Part shown: piece by piece, positions 11,316 through 23,639 of the stretch
Position numbering within the stretch: the first letter of the stretch is position 1
Layout of the letters: every line of letters begins with the position of its first letter
From: Nemertoderma westbladi
Lineage: Eukaryota > Xenacoelomorpha > Nemertodermatida > Nemertodermatidae
Length of the DNA stretch: 64,000 nt
NCBI GenBank assembly: GCA_032718475.1
Contig: JAUCBJ010002659.1
Coordinates: 113,699-177,698, forward strand
Direction: 5' to 3'
Notes under the pieces: generated by a model
What the model was told of the DNA's origin: nothing
Database searches by the model: none
What the model saw: only the letters and a program-made list of their open reading frames with translations
Program-made: the position numbers and the translations under genes

Positions 11316-11813
11316 CTTCTGTGCTGTTGGAAGTAGTGGAGCCGCTATCCGTAACACTACTCAGACAGTAGTCATGATCCATTATTGATTATAAAACTAA
11401 TACAGTAAGGCCTAAATTATGTGAAAGGTACAGTATATCCACATTTTCCACAATCCTGCAATCCAGTTTCGCCTATCAATTATTTAAAATTTATTAGCAC
11501 AACCGATAGGCCTACCATTACCGTATTTAAATGGTAGGCTACACAGTAGGCCTATAGCAGTACCAGTGCCGGTACCGGTACTAAAATACAGAAATACCTG
11601 CTTTATACCTACATCTGTACATACAATACAGCAAAATAGTGCTATATATATACTAACCGGTACTGATAGCCTGAGAGAACAGCAGTAGAGAAACCGGTAG
11701 CATGGAACCTAACATTAGACTTTTGGATGACATAAAAAATCAAAAAAAATTGACAAAAAAAGGATAAAAATGGACAATAAAAATTATTGCGATAGGAAAT
11801 TGTTATTTATAGT
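11316..11813. other. Intergenic, no gene seen
   Basis: AT-rich DNA with short palindromic words (taggcctac, taccggtaccggta) that recur across the window. No coding region is supported. Confidence 0.4.
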
Positions 11814-12985
11814 TTATAGGTGTCTTTGGGTCGGTTTTTTTATTCTTGCGATAATTTTATGGAGCCAACATGGTGATGCATAGGTTATTATCGGTAGAAT
11901 CATAGATTTGTACATATTTAATTTCGATAGAGCGGTAAGATTTGATGCACAGTTACGTTTTATTAGTTGGAAGGCCATGTTTCCTTTACTGCATTTTTCA
12001 GTTACGTGAGCGGTCCAGGTAATATTCGATGGGAAGGTGACTCCCAGATCTTTTTCTGAGGTGGTTCGTTCTATCGGATGGATATTAATAAATTTTACGT
12101 TGGACTGCCCTTGAAAGATAAGTTGTTTACATTTGCTGATGTTAAATTCAACACCGTTACTTTGACTCCAGACTGATAATTTATTTAAATCGTCTTGTAT
12201 TTGTGGGGGATTGGTTGTCGGATATATGGAAACAAGTTTGCAATCGTCAGCGAGTAGATAAGGGTCTGTTTGTGTGCAAATGTTCGGTAGGTCATTCGAT
12301 TCTACTAAGAATAACAATGTTGCTAGAATACTTCCTTGCGAAGTCCCGCTGTCAACATCTTTAGTTTTTGACACTGCATCCCCAACTTCCACTGATTGAG
12401 TTCTATCTGATAGATAGCTACGTATCATTTCCCATAGTTTCCCCGAATTTCTAATTTCCATAACTTTAGTAGCACCGAACTATGAGATATAGAGTCAAAA
12501 GCCTTTTGAAGGTCTAGATAAATTATTTCTATTGTTGAATCATTATTTTCTATAGTGTGATATATTTTATCTAAAACCGCAAGCAGTTGAAGAACAGGTG
12601 AGCGGCCTTTTCTATAACCGTACTGGGCACGATGATAAAGTGGACGCGGATGGCTGTAAATTTTCGAGGGGATGGGAAGTAAAGATATTGGACGGTAAAG
12701 CGGTACTGGAGTTCTATTGCCCTTCTTATGTCGTGGTGATATTGATGCATGTTGTCTCCATTATCGTGGAAAGTAACAGTTGTCTTTAAACACCAAAAAT
12801 AATGCAGCTAAAGTTGATGCTCGTTGTACGCTTATTGTTGGAGGAAACGTGGTGGTAAGTTATCGGGGCCTCTGGCTTTGGTAACATTTAGTGATGTTAG
12901 GAGTAGTTGTACAGTGGATACAGACACATCGTAGTCGTCAATAAAGTTATCGTGGTAGGAAATCGAGATATCCGTGTACCGAGCG
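11814..12985 (-). pseudogene. Jockey/CR1-type LINE reverse transcriptase relic
   Basis: Read on the minus strand: KARGPDNLPPRFLQ (near 12880-12840), YRPISLLPIPSKIYS, QYGYRKGRSPVLQLL, IYLDLQKAFDSISH (motif A with its Asp), SQGSILATLLFL (motif B) and LLADDCKLVS (the ADD box is intact), then a thumb and C-terminal region ending near 11814. The longest open piece is 11814-12461. Frames shift near 12460, and there are stops around 12750-12840. Neither an endonuclease nor a 3' tail is recognisable. This lineage differs from the LINE at 4200-6612. Confidence 0.75.
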
Positions 12986-14496
12986 AGCGCAGCGAGGGAG
13001 GTTTACATCAATAAACAAGCGTCTTTAACGCTGAAAAGTGACCTTTGCAAGCAATGATGTATGTAATTTTGTTGCATTATGTCAACTTATCAGCGTTCGG
13101 TATGTGAAGAAAGGATTTTATGGATGCTCATTTATACATTTTAATCATGTACTAAATATATCGAATATAAGTGAAATTTATTAACAGTTACACATTATTA
13201 ATTATACATTTATATCTAATTAAAGTTTATTGTTATGTGATAAATCTTTGATCCATCTTGACTCGACTATATGGTCGACTGAAGCAAACTGAGTCACCGT
13301 CTGTGTCCGTTCAGTTTTACTGAACACTGTCGCCATTTTCTTTACGCATTTTCTCTAAAATATCTTCTATATTGGACGTCTCGACATAATGGAATGCAGT
13401 AACGTTAAACCCGTTAACCAATTTGTTTTGGTTCATATTTTATAATATATTTTCAATATTTTTTGTGCTGATAGTATAATACGAAATTTTATAAGATACG
13501 TTCTGGGATGGGTGTAGTCTAGCTACAAATAATTCCAAAAAAACAGCTAATAAAATAAAAATACAAATGTATAGGGCCTATGCATTATTTAATTGTGTAC
13601 CGGTAAATTTGTTTTTAGATATATTATGACGCCATGGTCTCTAGTCACTATAGTAACTAAGAATTGAGTAAAACATTATATCTACCGCCCACCGGAAGTC
13701 ATAGTATCCAAAATAACGACGTTTTCTTATTATTGGAGATTCGCATATAGACGGCATAGTTGCTATAGTAACAGTTCCGTATTCCTCCCCATTTTGTAAT
13801 TTTTTGCTAGCTATCTTTAAACAGTTTTTGACATGTTATTGTGACATGGCAATGTTATTTCATACTGCGGCTAAAAATATACTGTTTTTTTATGGTAGCT
13901 CGTAGTATTTTTTGTCGGTATTAGTGCGTTTGAACGACACTAGCCAAACAATCCTGAAATCGGATAGAAACTGATAAAAGTTTGGCACCGGTACCGGTAT
14001 AGCAGCATTGTGCGCCATCTTGAGGACAATGCGGATATTGTTTTATACTATTAGTATTGTATTTATACTAGAACACCTACAATTACTTTATTAGGCCTAC
14101 CGTACTGTTACTGTCACCGTCATGGCATATGGCTGAATTGAATTTTATTGATGAGATTGGTAAACTGATCGAGACTGAGAAGCGTGTTTTTGAGTATGTG
14201 CAAAGCGTAGAGCTTCTCCCCCGCATCCCGCACTCTACATCCACAACCAAATGGGCAAGGGGCAACCAACCATACGTCTTTGTCATTTTCCGGGTTGTAC
14301 TGCACAATCTATAATTACGCTGATGAAGGGCCTAAGGGAATCATGCGGCTTGTTTCGCGATGCTCTGGTGCTAATAAGCAAAAACGGACTGCCTTTGCCG
14401 ATCTGCTTTTTGCTCTTTTCAAACATTACTACCCTTGCTGAATGTCAATACGACTTGACCCAACAAACCCAAACGGCCCTTTTCGGGGCCAGCTAC
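12986..14496. other. Intergenic, with a GC-rich block at the end
   Basis: 12986-14080 is AT-rich with no supported gene; a small palindromic phrase, CCGAGCGAGCGCAGCGAGG, lies at about 12977. 14110-14495 is more GC-balanced and has short open frames on both strands but no recognisable domain. It ends with a 16-base stem-loop (14475-14490) like a histone mRNA 3' hairpin, with no histone gene beside it. Confidence 0.4.
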
Positions 14497-15207
14497 TGCT
14501 ACTAGGATCGGCATGCTGCATTGCAGCTGCATTTTTAAGAATGCTGTGCCGGCTTGTCATTAAAATTGCGCCGCCACAACTCCCTAACACCCATGCCATT
14601 TGCTAGATCATTCGCATCTTCAAAGCCAGTGTCCTTTAAAATGCGTCTCAAGAAAGTAATGGGCTGTCCACCATGCTTATTCACTCCATGAGGCTGCCAA
14701 AGCACAAGATTATGCACTGGCTGGTCCTCACGGCGAAAGCAATGTCCTGCAAAGCGGAGGCGATTTTGTTCTAGTGTCAAGCTTGGGGGAACCAATGAGA
14801 CACCTCCAATGTTATATAGTGTCTGGTTGGAGATGTGTGCATTGTACTTGACACAATGATTATTGCGAATGTGCCATCGAAAGATTTGGTGTCCTCAGCA
14901 GTTAGAGCCCAGCATGGACTCCCGTAGAGGAGTACTGGAACTACTGCTGCTCTAAATAATCGGACCTTAAGTTTCCTATTAATTCTCGGTGACTTCCAAA
15001 TCCTGGAAAGCCTATTCAAGGCTGCCATTGCCTTTCCCTTACGTATTCGAAGGTCCTCACCTGACTTCCGGATCCATGATCCCAGGTAACAGAAGTCGTC
15101 CACATGCTCAAGCATACCATCCTTTGAGCTTATGCTCATTCGCACAGAGACTTGCTGAGGACTTTCAAAGTTAACTGTCAAAATTGTGGTCTTTTTAGAG
15201 TTCAATA
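14497..15207 (-). mobile_element. 5'-truncated LINE copy, same family as 4200-6612
   Basis: On the minus strand it runs from the SRKTKI-equivalent segment of the RT to the shared 3' tail and TAG repeats. Two open pieces (14535-14795 and 14777-15283) overlap in different frames because of a small deletion near 14865-14880. The truncated 5' end abuts a C/G-rich run at 15210-15230. Confidence 0.85.
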
Positions 15208-16092
15208 TGACCCCCCCCCCCCCTCCCCCCCGGGTTTTTTTAGTTATAACTCTGAAACTATGACATAAAGAAACAGTGACCATTTTTGATATTTAAAAAA
15301 TACGGGAATTTTTGTTATTGGTATAGTGTTCTAGAACATTATTAGATATGTTTTTTATGGTAGCAAGTGTTTTTTTCTAGCTAGTATTTTTTGAAATTAT
15401 ATAAAATACCGGTATGTGAAAACGTTGATATTTCATGTTTAAACTGTTGCAGAATATATAGAATATATAGAAATAATAAATATATATAGATATAAATATA
15501 ATAAAAAATAGATATAATAAAATATATAGAATATATAGAAATAAATAAAGATATTGATGGTATTGTAACAGTTTACAGTGTATATTATTATTTTTTTAAT
15601 TTTGTTTACATTTTCAAAAATAAAAAAAATTCTAGCGAGTAAAAAATCACTAGCTACCATAAAAAAATATCTCGACTAAGGTTCTAGAGCATTCACCAAT
15701 ATCAAAAAAATATTTTATTTATTATTTTTTGCTTATTTTTTGTAACTTTCAAAAATACTAGCTAGTATAAAAATACTAGCTACCATTAAAAATCTACTAA
15801 GGTTCTAGAACATTTACCAATAATAAAACAATCAAAAATACAAAAAAAAATCAATTTTCAAAAATGGTCACACAAGCTATATTAGTGCCAAAAGATCACC
15901 ACATGTAATATTCTCAAAATGAAGTTTTTTTCACTTACTGTGATAGCAGCAGCAGAGGAAAATGAGTTATAAACTTTTTTTATATAGAATAGGGTAGAAT
16001 ATGCTGTATTTTCGGTGTTAAATTCGGTTTGTTTGTTTACTTTATATCAAAAAGTTATATTGCGTATTTTGGTGACATATTTTGGTCTCATA
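15208..16092. other. AT-rich upstream flank with repeated modules
   Basis: Contains repeated phrases: TTCTAGAACATT (15330, 15803 and the variant at 15683), CTAGCTAGTATTTTT and CTAGCTACCAT, arranged as imperfect direct and inverted copies. The same phrases crowd 47.9-50.3 kb, upstream of the related exon at 50447. The last part (about 15990-16060) aligns with 49700-49775. Confidence 0.5.
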
Positions 16093-16919
16093 ATGATAGG
16101 CCTACGTCACCCGGCGTTACTAAAACTATGGTTGCTAGCATTGTTGATTACGGATGCATGCTGCACTGACGAAGACATTAAGGAATTGAATCCACTTATG
16201 GAAAACCATTCAGTTGAGAATAAGTCTTTGTATCTTTGCGACATTCAACTCGCCAGTGATCACTACGATTTTGAAACAAATGTCGAATGTAAATATCCTG
16301 AGAAACCAGTGGAATATGAAGTACTCATAGATGTTCACACGGCGAATCGAATTGGAATAGAAGTTGTGGCGTATGAGTGCTATTTAATGAGGGCCAAAGC
16401 TTACTGCCTCTCAGACTACGTATTTGGTACCACCAATGAGTATTGCGAACAAGAATACACAAACCAAGATGTGAGTGAGGCAGATTGTTTATCTTGGGTT
16501 AACAGAGGTACGTGCCCACTAGATGATCCCAACAATTGGGTCGTAGTCAGTAAAAGTAAAAACTTCTATAACGAACATCATAAATGTACCGATTACCCAA
16601 AGAAGGAATATGAAAACGCAGATTTGAAGGAGTGGAATAATTATAAGGAGGAATATTACAAAGGTGAATACTGGTGCAGCTCGGGGTCAAACAGGAATGA
16701 TAACTGGGAAGATGAATACGGTAAATCTTATATCTACAGTACCCCCCATTGCGCCTTCAAGAGACGGGAATTGTGGATTGGGCGCTCCACTGAAGAACGA
16801 TATTGCCAATATATCAAACATGGGGCCAATGCAAATCCGCCTGACTGGGAACTTATATTTAGCCGAGGTTACGGTAATATGGGAGGGATGGATGGGGAAG
16901 GGTTAGAAAAAAAAAATGG
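16093..16919 (+). CDS. Envelope-like glycoprotein, exon 1
   Basis: The start is the ATG at 16093, which aligns with the ATG of the paralog at 50447; the in-frame GTG further upstream (16015) is not needed. The exon encodes a signal peptide (KLWLLALLITDACC), then a Cys-rich ectodomain beginning SLYLCDIQL that matches the YLCD start of the 506-2773 protein. A consensus GTAAGT donor begins at 16920, breaking a codon after its second base (phase 2); without splicing the frame stops at 16923. The exon 1 product is about 70% Cys-aligned by eye with that of 50447. Secreted or membrane ectodomain; partner exon at 19995. Confidence 0.6.
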
Positions 16920-19900
16920 GTAAGTAAAATATTCCGGTATAGTATAGGTTAGTGAGGTTAATGAGGTTAGTAATACAGTATTACTGTGCCTTGTACTGTA
17001 TGTGCTTTGCTGTGGATGTGTTGTGTAGTGTGCCGCCCGCCAACAACCCCCATCAAATGTTCTAGTTGTTTTTTGCATGTTTTTGAATTTAATTATTGTT
17101 ATAGAAATAATCTACGTTGAATATCAAAATGTTTTAAACCAAATATCTTATACAAAAATTCGATTTTTTTTCAAAATTTTTTTTAATGTAAATAATATAT
17201 GTTTTTGTTTGATTTTATTATCCCTTATTATTTATTACCATATCTCATTCCCTTTATTTGCCTGCGCCTGCTTATAGTCAATTCCATGGTGTCGGACGTT
17301 GGGGCAAACCAAAATTTGCGGTTGTTTTTCACTATTTGTATGGAATTGTTAATTCAATCAGAATAATGATTATATTACCCCTAATTCGAAGCTCTATTTG
17401 AGAATCCATAATAAGTCCACTGAAAACTACTGGAGTTCTAGAAATTCGATTTTAAAAAGGTGTCGGCGTTTGATTTTTTGGACACTAATTGTTGGCTAAA
17501 AATACAAATATTCGTGAAATACTACCGATGAGAGATTTTGCCAATTTAGTCAAACCAAAATGACTAACACACAGTTTTTGTAGTTTGATTGGAGTTAGTT
17601 GAAATGGTGTCGGACGTTTGGGGTCGTACGTTTGGGGTCGTACGTTTTGCCTACAGTACTCATTTTGCCTACTTTGTAAGTTGTCGGTAATCAATACGAG
17701 TATTCGTATTGGACTTGTCTTAAACAACATCTCAGCTTTACGGGGGCACAAAAATAAAATATGGTCGTTCACAACTTTTCAAAATATGGCATATTTATTG
17801 AACCGTAAATGTTTTTATCACTTGTTCTAAATGGTCAAATTATGGTTAACTCAACTATGTGGTTACTACTATAAATCAAATATTTGTAATGTTCTCAATC
17901 TACTGTAACACACAGTTCTTGCAGTTTGATTGTACTGTAATTTAAAGGGTGTTGGACGTTTTGTGTCGGAATTTTGGTGTCGAACGTTCCGCTTTGCCGA
18001 TTAATCAAAGTTCTTATTTTAGTTTCTTATACTTTCTACTTTATGTGGTACTTTACTCTACTTTCTTATACTTTGTACTTTATGTGGTACTTTACTCTAC
18101 TTTAATACATGGAAGTATCGCCTCGTGCTGTTACCAATCCCCCCCCCCCCCCCCCCCCTCCCACCCATACACATACAGTATTTCAAAATGTTACAATTTT
18201 GATTACTGATAGACAATAAAAATATAATAAACAGACTGTATTGCCCATTGTAAATGATTCCTCTTACCCACCACGGTACAGCAAGGTGGCTTATATAAGG
18301 TATAAGGTACGGCTTATATATATATCAAAGTTTCTAAGTGAAACTATAATAATACTTTTATTGTTTCAGTTTTTCTGTGATAATGGCTGACTCAAATAGC
18401 TCTCATAAACACGGAGTTTTACAACATTCTCACGATAGTACAAAAATTCAGTGATTTATATTTTCCAGATGTTATTAATGCCTTCCTTTGGGTAAATAAA
18501 AGATACTACTGTATATAGACGTAACACAATTGAAATACCTCTGGGAAGAGGGAAAAAGAGAAACCGGGCGAGGAGAGCTTTGGGTCCATTAGGATGCAAA
18601 GTATGGTGCGGCTTCACGCTATTGGAATCTTGGCGCTCACAATCAGAGTCCCACTCCAATATTAAACATTTCTACTAAAAAAGTAAATAACCATGAGGTT
18701 AAACACGCACCAGTTAATGGACCACAGTAATACGATGAAGTACACGAACGATAAAAAAAACCACAGCTTCTGTCTTGTCGCATGAAGCCTTACCTTAATA
18801 TATCGGAAATTTCATGACATATTTAAAAATTTGATACGACTTCTAGTTACCGAGATATAGCAATTAACTGTAACTGACGTGTAACACGTCAGTAAATATT
18901 ACTAATTTCCCATCGAATCACAGCCCACCATGAAATTAATTAAATTATTCTGGAACATCACCAATTTGCTACTTATTCTTCCCTACTGTTCCTTTTGTTT
19001 GGCTTGTGTTATGCAAATTTACGCAGAATTTCCATGAATAAACATATGATCCGCAAAATAAAATTTTATACTGTAAACTTTTTTTTGACATTTAACAAGG
19101 TATAGAATCCAAAACATGTGGTTCGGATTGATTGCGAAATACGTATGGGTTTTTTGCTAGCTTGACTCGACTATTTGGATACCCTTTGAAATGGATTATA
19201 CCCAAAATTTTACATATATAGTGAAAACTTTACTTACATTTGTCGTGATATGGCTATATGTGAACTCAAAGCCACTTGACTATAAGGTGTCTTCATTACA
19301 ATTGGCGTTACAACTCTAAATCTCTCATAAATATAATAAATCGCTGCAAAAGGAATTTTTAAATAATAACAACCATTCTAGAATAGTGTTATTAAGTTAA
19401 AAACGAATTACCACAATTTGTAGAATAATATTTTTGGAAAGTATTTTGTATAGTGAGCCACTATACCATTAGTTTTGTTAAAGAATTGTTTTAAAGATTT
19501 GAATTATATATTGGTTTCAATATTTTAATCTTATTCAACCTGCGCGACATATGACAACATCTACCGCAGAAGAAAAAAAAAGAGTGAAATATTAACCAGT
19601 TTATTAGTATATGTGTTGGGCGGAGTCCGGAGGCGCCTTCAATAATAATTTTAATAATAATTTTTAATATTTATTATTTATTATTTATTAATTTTCATAA
19701 TAATTTTATGTTTATTATTATATTTACATGTATTTAGTTTAATTTTTTATGTTATAATATTTTATCTTCAAATATGATGACGATATTGACATAAGTTTGA
19801 TAATCTTTTTTTAATATCACCGTTGTTGAAGAAGCAAAAATATGTTAGACTTATTAAATTGTCGGGTCAGATCAGGTCATAACCTCGGGTCATTGATCCA

Positions 19901-19994
19901 GAAAACCTGCTGCTGCTACAGTACCTCCATATAGATTAAAATAGGTTTCGCATGTGGCTGTCTTTTTAAATACAGTATCTAATTTATTTTACAG
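16920..19994 (+). other. Intron of the envelope-like gene
   Basis: Starts GTAAGT and ends with a T-rich tract and TTTTACAG at 19987-19994. The joined phase is 2 to 2, so the frame is kept. The intron holds a diverged tandem repeat (17285-17995), a long C run at about 18138-18158 and AT-rich DNA, with no nested gene that I can support. Confidence 0.6.
17285..17995 (+). repeat. Diverged tandem repeat in the intron
   Basis: GGTGTCGGACGTT-like phrases occur at about 17285, 17457, 17603 and 17945, the last two preceded by matching 'aacacacagtt(t/c)ttg(t/c)agtttgatt' sequence. The spacing (about 172, 146 and 342) suggests a decayed unit near 170 or 340 bases. Confidence 0.45.
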
Positions 19995-21420
19995 TTGTTT
20001 CGCTTATAAAACTAGTTGTTCGATCAAAGTCGATGGAGAGTCAAGGAATCGACGAATTGTATGGCCTTCAAAGCGGTCTGAACTCAAAAATTACGTGGCA
20101 GTCGAAATGAAAGTCAAAGCATTAATAATGACAGAAAAAGTCAATGATTCGATCACCGATCCAACCATTTTCGAGGTACAAATTTGGAATTATTCAAAAA
20201 AATTAGAATCCTGGGAATACAGTTGGGAGAAGCAGACAATAACCCGCATTAAGATACCTAAACTAACTTGGGGAATCTACGGTTCTGATCTCAAGAAGTA
20301 TGTGCCCCATGAGAATAAAATGGACAATATCCCACGATGTGTTAATAATAAAGATGTCCATTGTTTTAAAGAAGGATCCAACGTGTTTGTTATACCGAAA
20401 AAATTTAGCAAAGAAAAGCCCAAAGAAAAAAAGAGTAGAAGAAGGCGTCGTAATGAGATGGACGACTCCGCGACGTCTGAATTTAAAAACAAAAAAAATT
20501 ATTTGCAAATGGAGATAAATGATTACATAAACATGCTGCAGGGTGAGGTTGCTTACGAAGATTGTTTGCGGCAACGCCAAATAGGGGAAGTGTGGCGCGA
20601 AGTGGCTAAAATGGCGGCTAGAGATATATTACAGACGTTTGTAAATCCAGAATCCAACGGTGAGTATAGTTATGGATTATTTGCCTCCTACACTTGTGAG
20701 GAAGTTGAAAAGTATGCGATTTTGGATGACATGAAATTCGATGGCATTTGCTGGAGCCGTCCGCTAGTTCACTACGTGAGACAAGGTGCACACGTGGTGA
20801 GTCAGTTAGACACCGACGGGACCTTGTTGTCTGAACGGAAGTACAATGAAGAGTGCCGCGATGATTCTTTGTACCACTTTCTGATATTCGACGAGTTGTA
20901 TTCCTACGAAAATTATAAGAGAAGTCGCAAATACTTCCCCATCGATAACATTAAGCCGGGGGGTTCGCCTATGGAATTTACGAGAGCGAAACCAATATCT
21001 TTTCCAGCAGTAAAGCATAACCTTGAACAGGAAGCTGCTGTTGCTGATGATTTGACGCATATGCTAGAAGGAATAGCGGAAAACACAGCTTCTCAGGATG
21101 ATTTAGAACGTTGTCGGAAAAAGAGCAGTACAATAAAGTCGACGATGATTCAGGATTTAACACACAACCTTCTAATAGGGGCTTTCCGACAGCTCTTTGT
21201 TCTGTCAGATTTCAGTGAGCCTTTAGGTTACACTTTGGTGGTCTTCTTGATGGGTGGTTATATTGCCGGGTGTATCACCGTGATTAGGTTGTTCTTTCGT
21301 TCCATTGCTATTATCATGTTGCGGATTTTGCATCGGCCTTCCATGGAGAAAAGGAAGATGAAGAAAGAGGACCAGGAGAAGAGTTCTACCGAAACGAAGA
21401 TGTTGACAAATAAGAAGTGA
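19995..21420 (+). CDS. Envelope-like glycoprotein, exon 2
   Basis: Begins after the TTTTACAG acceptor; its first base completes the phase-2 codon left by exon 1. About 475 codons. Features in order: a beta-rich segment; a polybasic stretch KKSRRRRRNE (near 20430-20456), furin-like; a helical block with CLRQRQ and a conserved Trp, then a Gly-rich segment and a Cys (GLFASYTC), matching the block after the polybasic site in 506-2773; a membrane span VVFLMGGYIAGCITVI (21238 on); and a Lys-rich tail to the stop at 21418-21420. With exon 1 the product is about 750 residues, close to the 755 of the single-exon paralog. The open frame suggests it is functional or recently so. Viral class III fusion-protein ancestry is inference. 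Confidence 0.6.
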
Positions 21421-22205
21421 AGTAGGAATTAACGACATACTGTATGTAATACGTAATGCAGAAAGTTAAAAGTAACAGACTTACGATTATACTTAACAAT
21501 TAGATTTTATAGTACAGTAGGTTTTCCAACGGAAAAGTAAATGAAATGTAATTTCGAACGAAATCAATCAATTACTACTATTTAATAGATATAGAACATA
21601 TATAATGTATTTTCGAATACAAATATATCATAATGAGATTATAGAATGGGTCCTAAGTGTGATTATGTTATGTTTATTAATAGTAGGATACTTCAAATCA
21701 ATATTATTTATTTAATTAAAATTATTTATTAATTCACCCAATTCTGTAAAAAAGAACGCAAATGGGATGAGACAGCTAGGCCGAAAGCTTTGTCCTTGTG
21801 GTGTTGTTCTAGAATATTCAGGTATTACTAGATTCATCTTGTAATCTTGGGATAGGAGTAGCGCCCACCCCTACCCTCGGGTAGCAGCTATCGAAAGAGG
21901 AGCCTTCGGGTCGCCTCCGGCTTCGGCCGACTGCTTGCTTGCTTTGCTTTTTTTTTTACTAGATTCATTGCTAATCGAAATGATGGTAATAAAATATTGC
22001 ATGGTGTTCAAGAACAAATATTTTTATTCTAGAACATTTTAAAAGATATACAAAATTATAAAAAATGGTCTAGAATAAGCAAAAATTGTTCAGAATATAT
22101 TTTTTTATATTATAGGAAACATTAACTATGTAGTTCATTAAAAATAGCAAACTCAAGCTCTATATTTTTATGAATTTTAAAATTAATTATATTCAATAAT
22201 AATAT
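21421..22205. other. Downstream flank, no gene seen
   Basis: AT-rich DNA except for a GC-rich block at 21855-21950 with short inverted words (CCTCGGGTAG, CCTTCGGGTCG, CCGGCTTCGGCCG) ending in a T run. No clear poly(A) hexamer lies within 500 bases of the stop at 21420; the nearest AATAAA is near 21990. Confidence 0.4.
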
Positions 22206-22562
22206 CCCCTCACACGGAGCAACTTGTTTCTGCAACTTGTTGCTGGACCCCCTCACACACAGAAACTTGTTGCTGAAGAAAATAACAATTATTTCCAAAT
22301 AAATAGCTAACATGTCCAGTCATTTATATGTAATATCACATCACTCAAATTATCTAATATTAGCTAGTATCAAAATGGAATGTATTAAAAGTTTTTCAAA
22401 AAGTTGCTGGGAATATAACTTCCAGCAACTTGTTGCTGGACCCCTCACACACAGAAATAAGTTGCGGAAACAAGTTGCAGAAACTTGTTGCTGGAGTCCT
22501 CACACACAAAAACAAGTTTCGGAAACAAGTTGCAGCAACAAGTTTCTGTGTGTGAGGGGGGC
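22206..22562. mobile_element. MITE-like element with terminal and internal repeats
   Basis: The left end, CCCCTCACACGGAGCAACTTG, and the right end (reverse complement CCCCCCTCACACACAGAAAC) form inverted repeats. Inside are repeated CAACTTGTTGCTGGA and CCTCACACACA phrases, so the terminal module is present several times in both orientations. No coding sequence. It is probably a non-autonomous DNA transposon or a nest of such ends. No target duplication was identified. Confidence 0.55.
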
Positions 22563-22802
22563 CTAAGAAAAAGAATAAAATTAATGTTCTAAAACTTATT
22601 TACAAAAATACCACCTATTACCTAGTATGTGGGCCCTATATGATTTTAACTTTTTTTTTAAGTTCTAGAGTAAAAATTTATTTTCAAACTTTTTTATATT
22701 AGCTAAAAACAGCCCAAATTTTGAAAGAATGGACATAAAAACCGGCGAGTATGGGGGGTGGGTGGGGGGGGTGGGGTGGACAATTTGTACTATTTATGTA
22801 CC

Positions 22803-23121
22803 AAACTACTACTAGGATCGGCATGCTGCATTGCAGCTGCATTTTTAAGAATGCTGTGCCGGCTTGTCGACAAAATTGCACCGCCACAACTCCCTATCAC
22901 CCATGAAATTTGCTAGATCATCCGCATCTTCAAGGCCAGTGTCCTTTAAGATGCGTCTCAAGAAAGTCACGGGCTGTTCACCATGCTTATTCACTCCATG
23001 AGGCTGTCAAAGTACAAGATTATGCACTGGCTGGTCCTCACGGCGAAAGCAATGTCCTGCAAAGCGGAGGCGATTTTGTTCTAGTGTCAAGCTTGGGGGA
23101 ACCAATGAGACACCTCCAATG
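22803..23121 (-). mobile_element. Short 5'-truncated LINE copy
   Basis: The minus strand carries the shared LINE 3' end, from the VPPSLTLEQN-equivalent segment to the GCAGCTGCAATGCAGCATGC tail and a TAG repeat. It is about 320 bases and highly similar to the other copies. Confidence 0.85.
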
Positions 23122-23639
23122 TAGGCCTACAGCATGTACAGTATGTTCCGTTCGGGCGTACTCGCTGTGCCGACATACCAGCTTAGGTAGGCGCCGACGG
23201 GTGTTTGCACCTTTGCTGTCTACCAATTTCAAATTTGAAAAAGATGGACTGGGTTGAGAAAGAACAGGTAATGAATAATAATATAAAAATATAATATTAA
23301 ATATTAAATATATATAAATATAAATATAAATCTAATATAATATAATCAGAAAAATATACAAATAAATACAAATAATATCACATAAAAATAAATTATACAG
23401 AATTTATAAAAAAAAACTGCTGTAATAATATTGCTGTTAAATAAAACCTCGCCAGTAGAAATACAATAGTACTTACTACACCCAAACCCTAACTCATCGC
23501 CAATGACAACTTCCCTACGAGACTATTAATTTTAGCAGCACAGCCACTATCTAAACACTTGAACTATCTGATAAATTTATCTATAAAAAACGGCTTATTT
23601 CCGATTCTATAAAAATTTCAAAGATAATTCCGGTATTCA
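23122..23639. other. Intergenic, AT-rich
   Basis: A short GC-balanced part (23122-23250) precedes an AT-only microsatellite-like tract (ataaatataaat, 23280-23420). No gene is supported. Confidence 0.4.

Noticed and set aside
14083..14505. Short overlapping frames on both strands
   Set aside because: None carries a recognisable domain; a Cys-x-x-Pro-x-Cys stretch suggested a THAP-like finger but the rest of the pattern is absent.
16015..16092. In-frame extension upstream of the exon 1 ATG
   Set aside because: It begins with GTG, not ATG, and the paralog at 50447 starts at the position aligned with 16093, which directly opens the signal peptide.
18360..18660. Possible nested gene in the intron
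   Set aside because: Short frames with no domain and no supporting splice signals.
19954..19994. Open frame upstream of exon 2
   Set aside because: The first codons are GTG-initiated and lie before a good TTTTACAG acceptor; they are intron.
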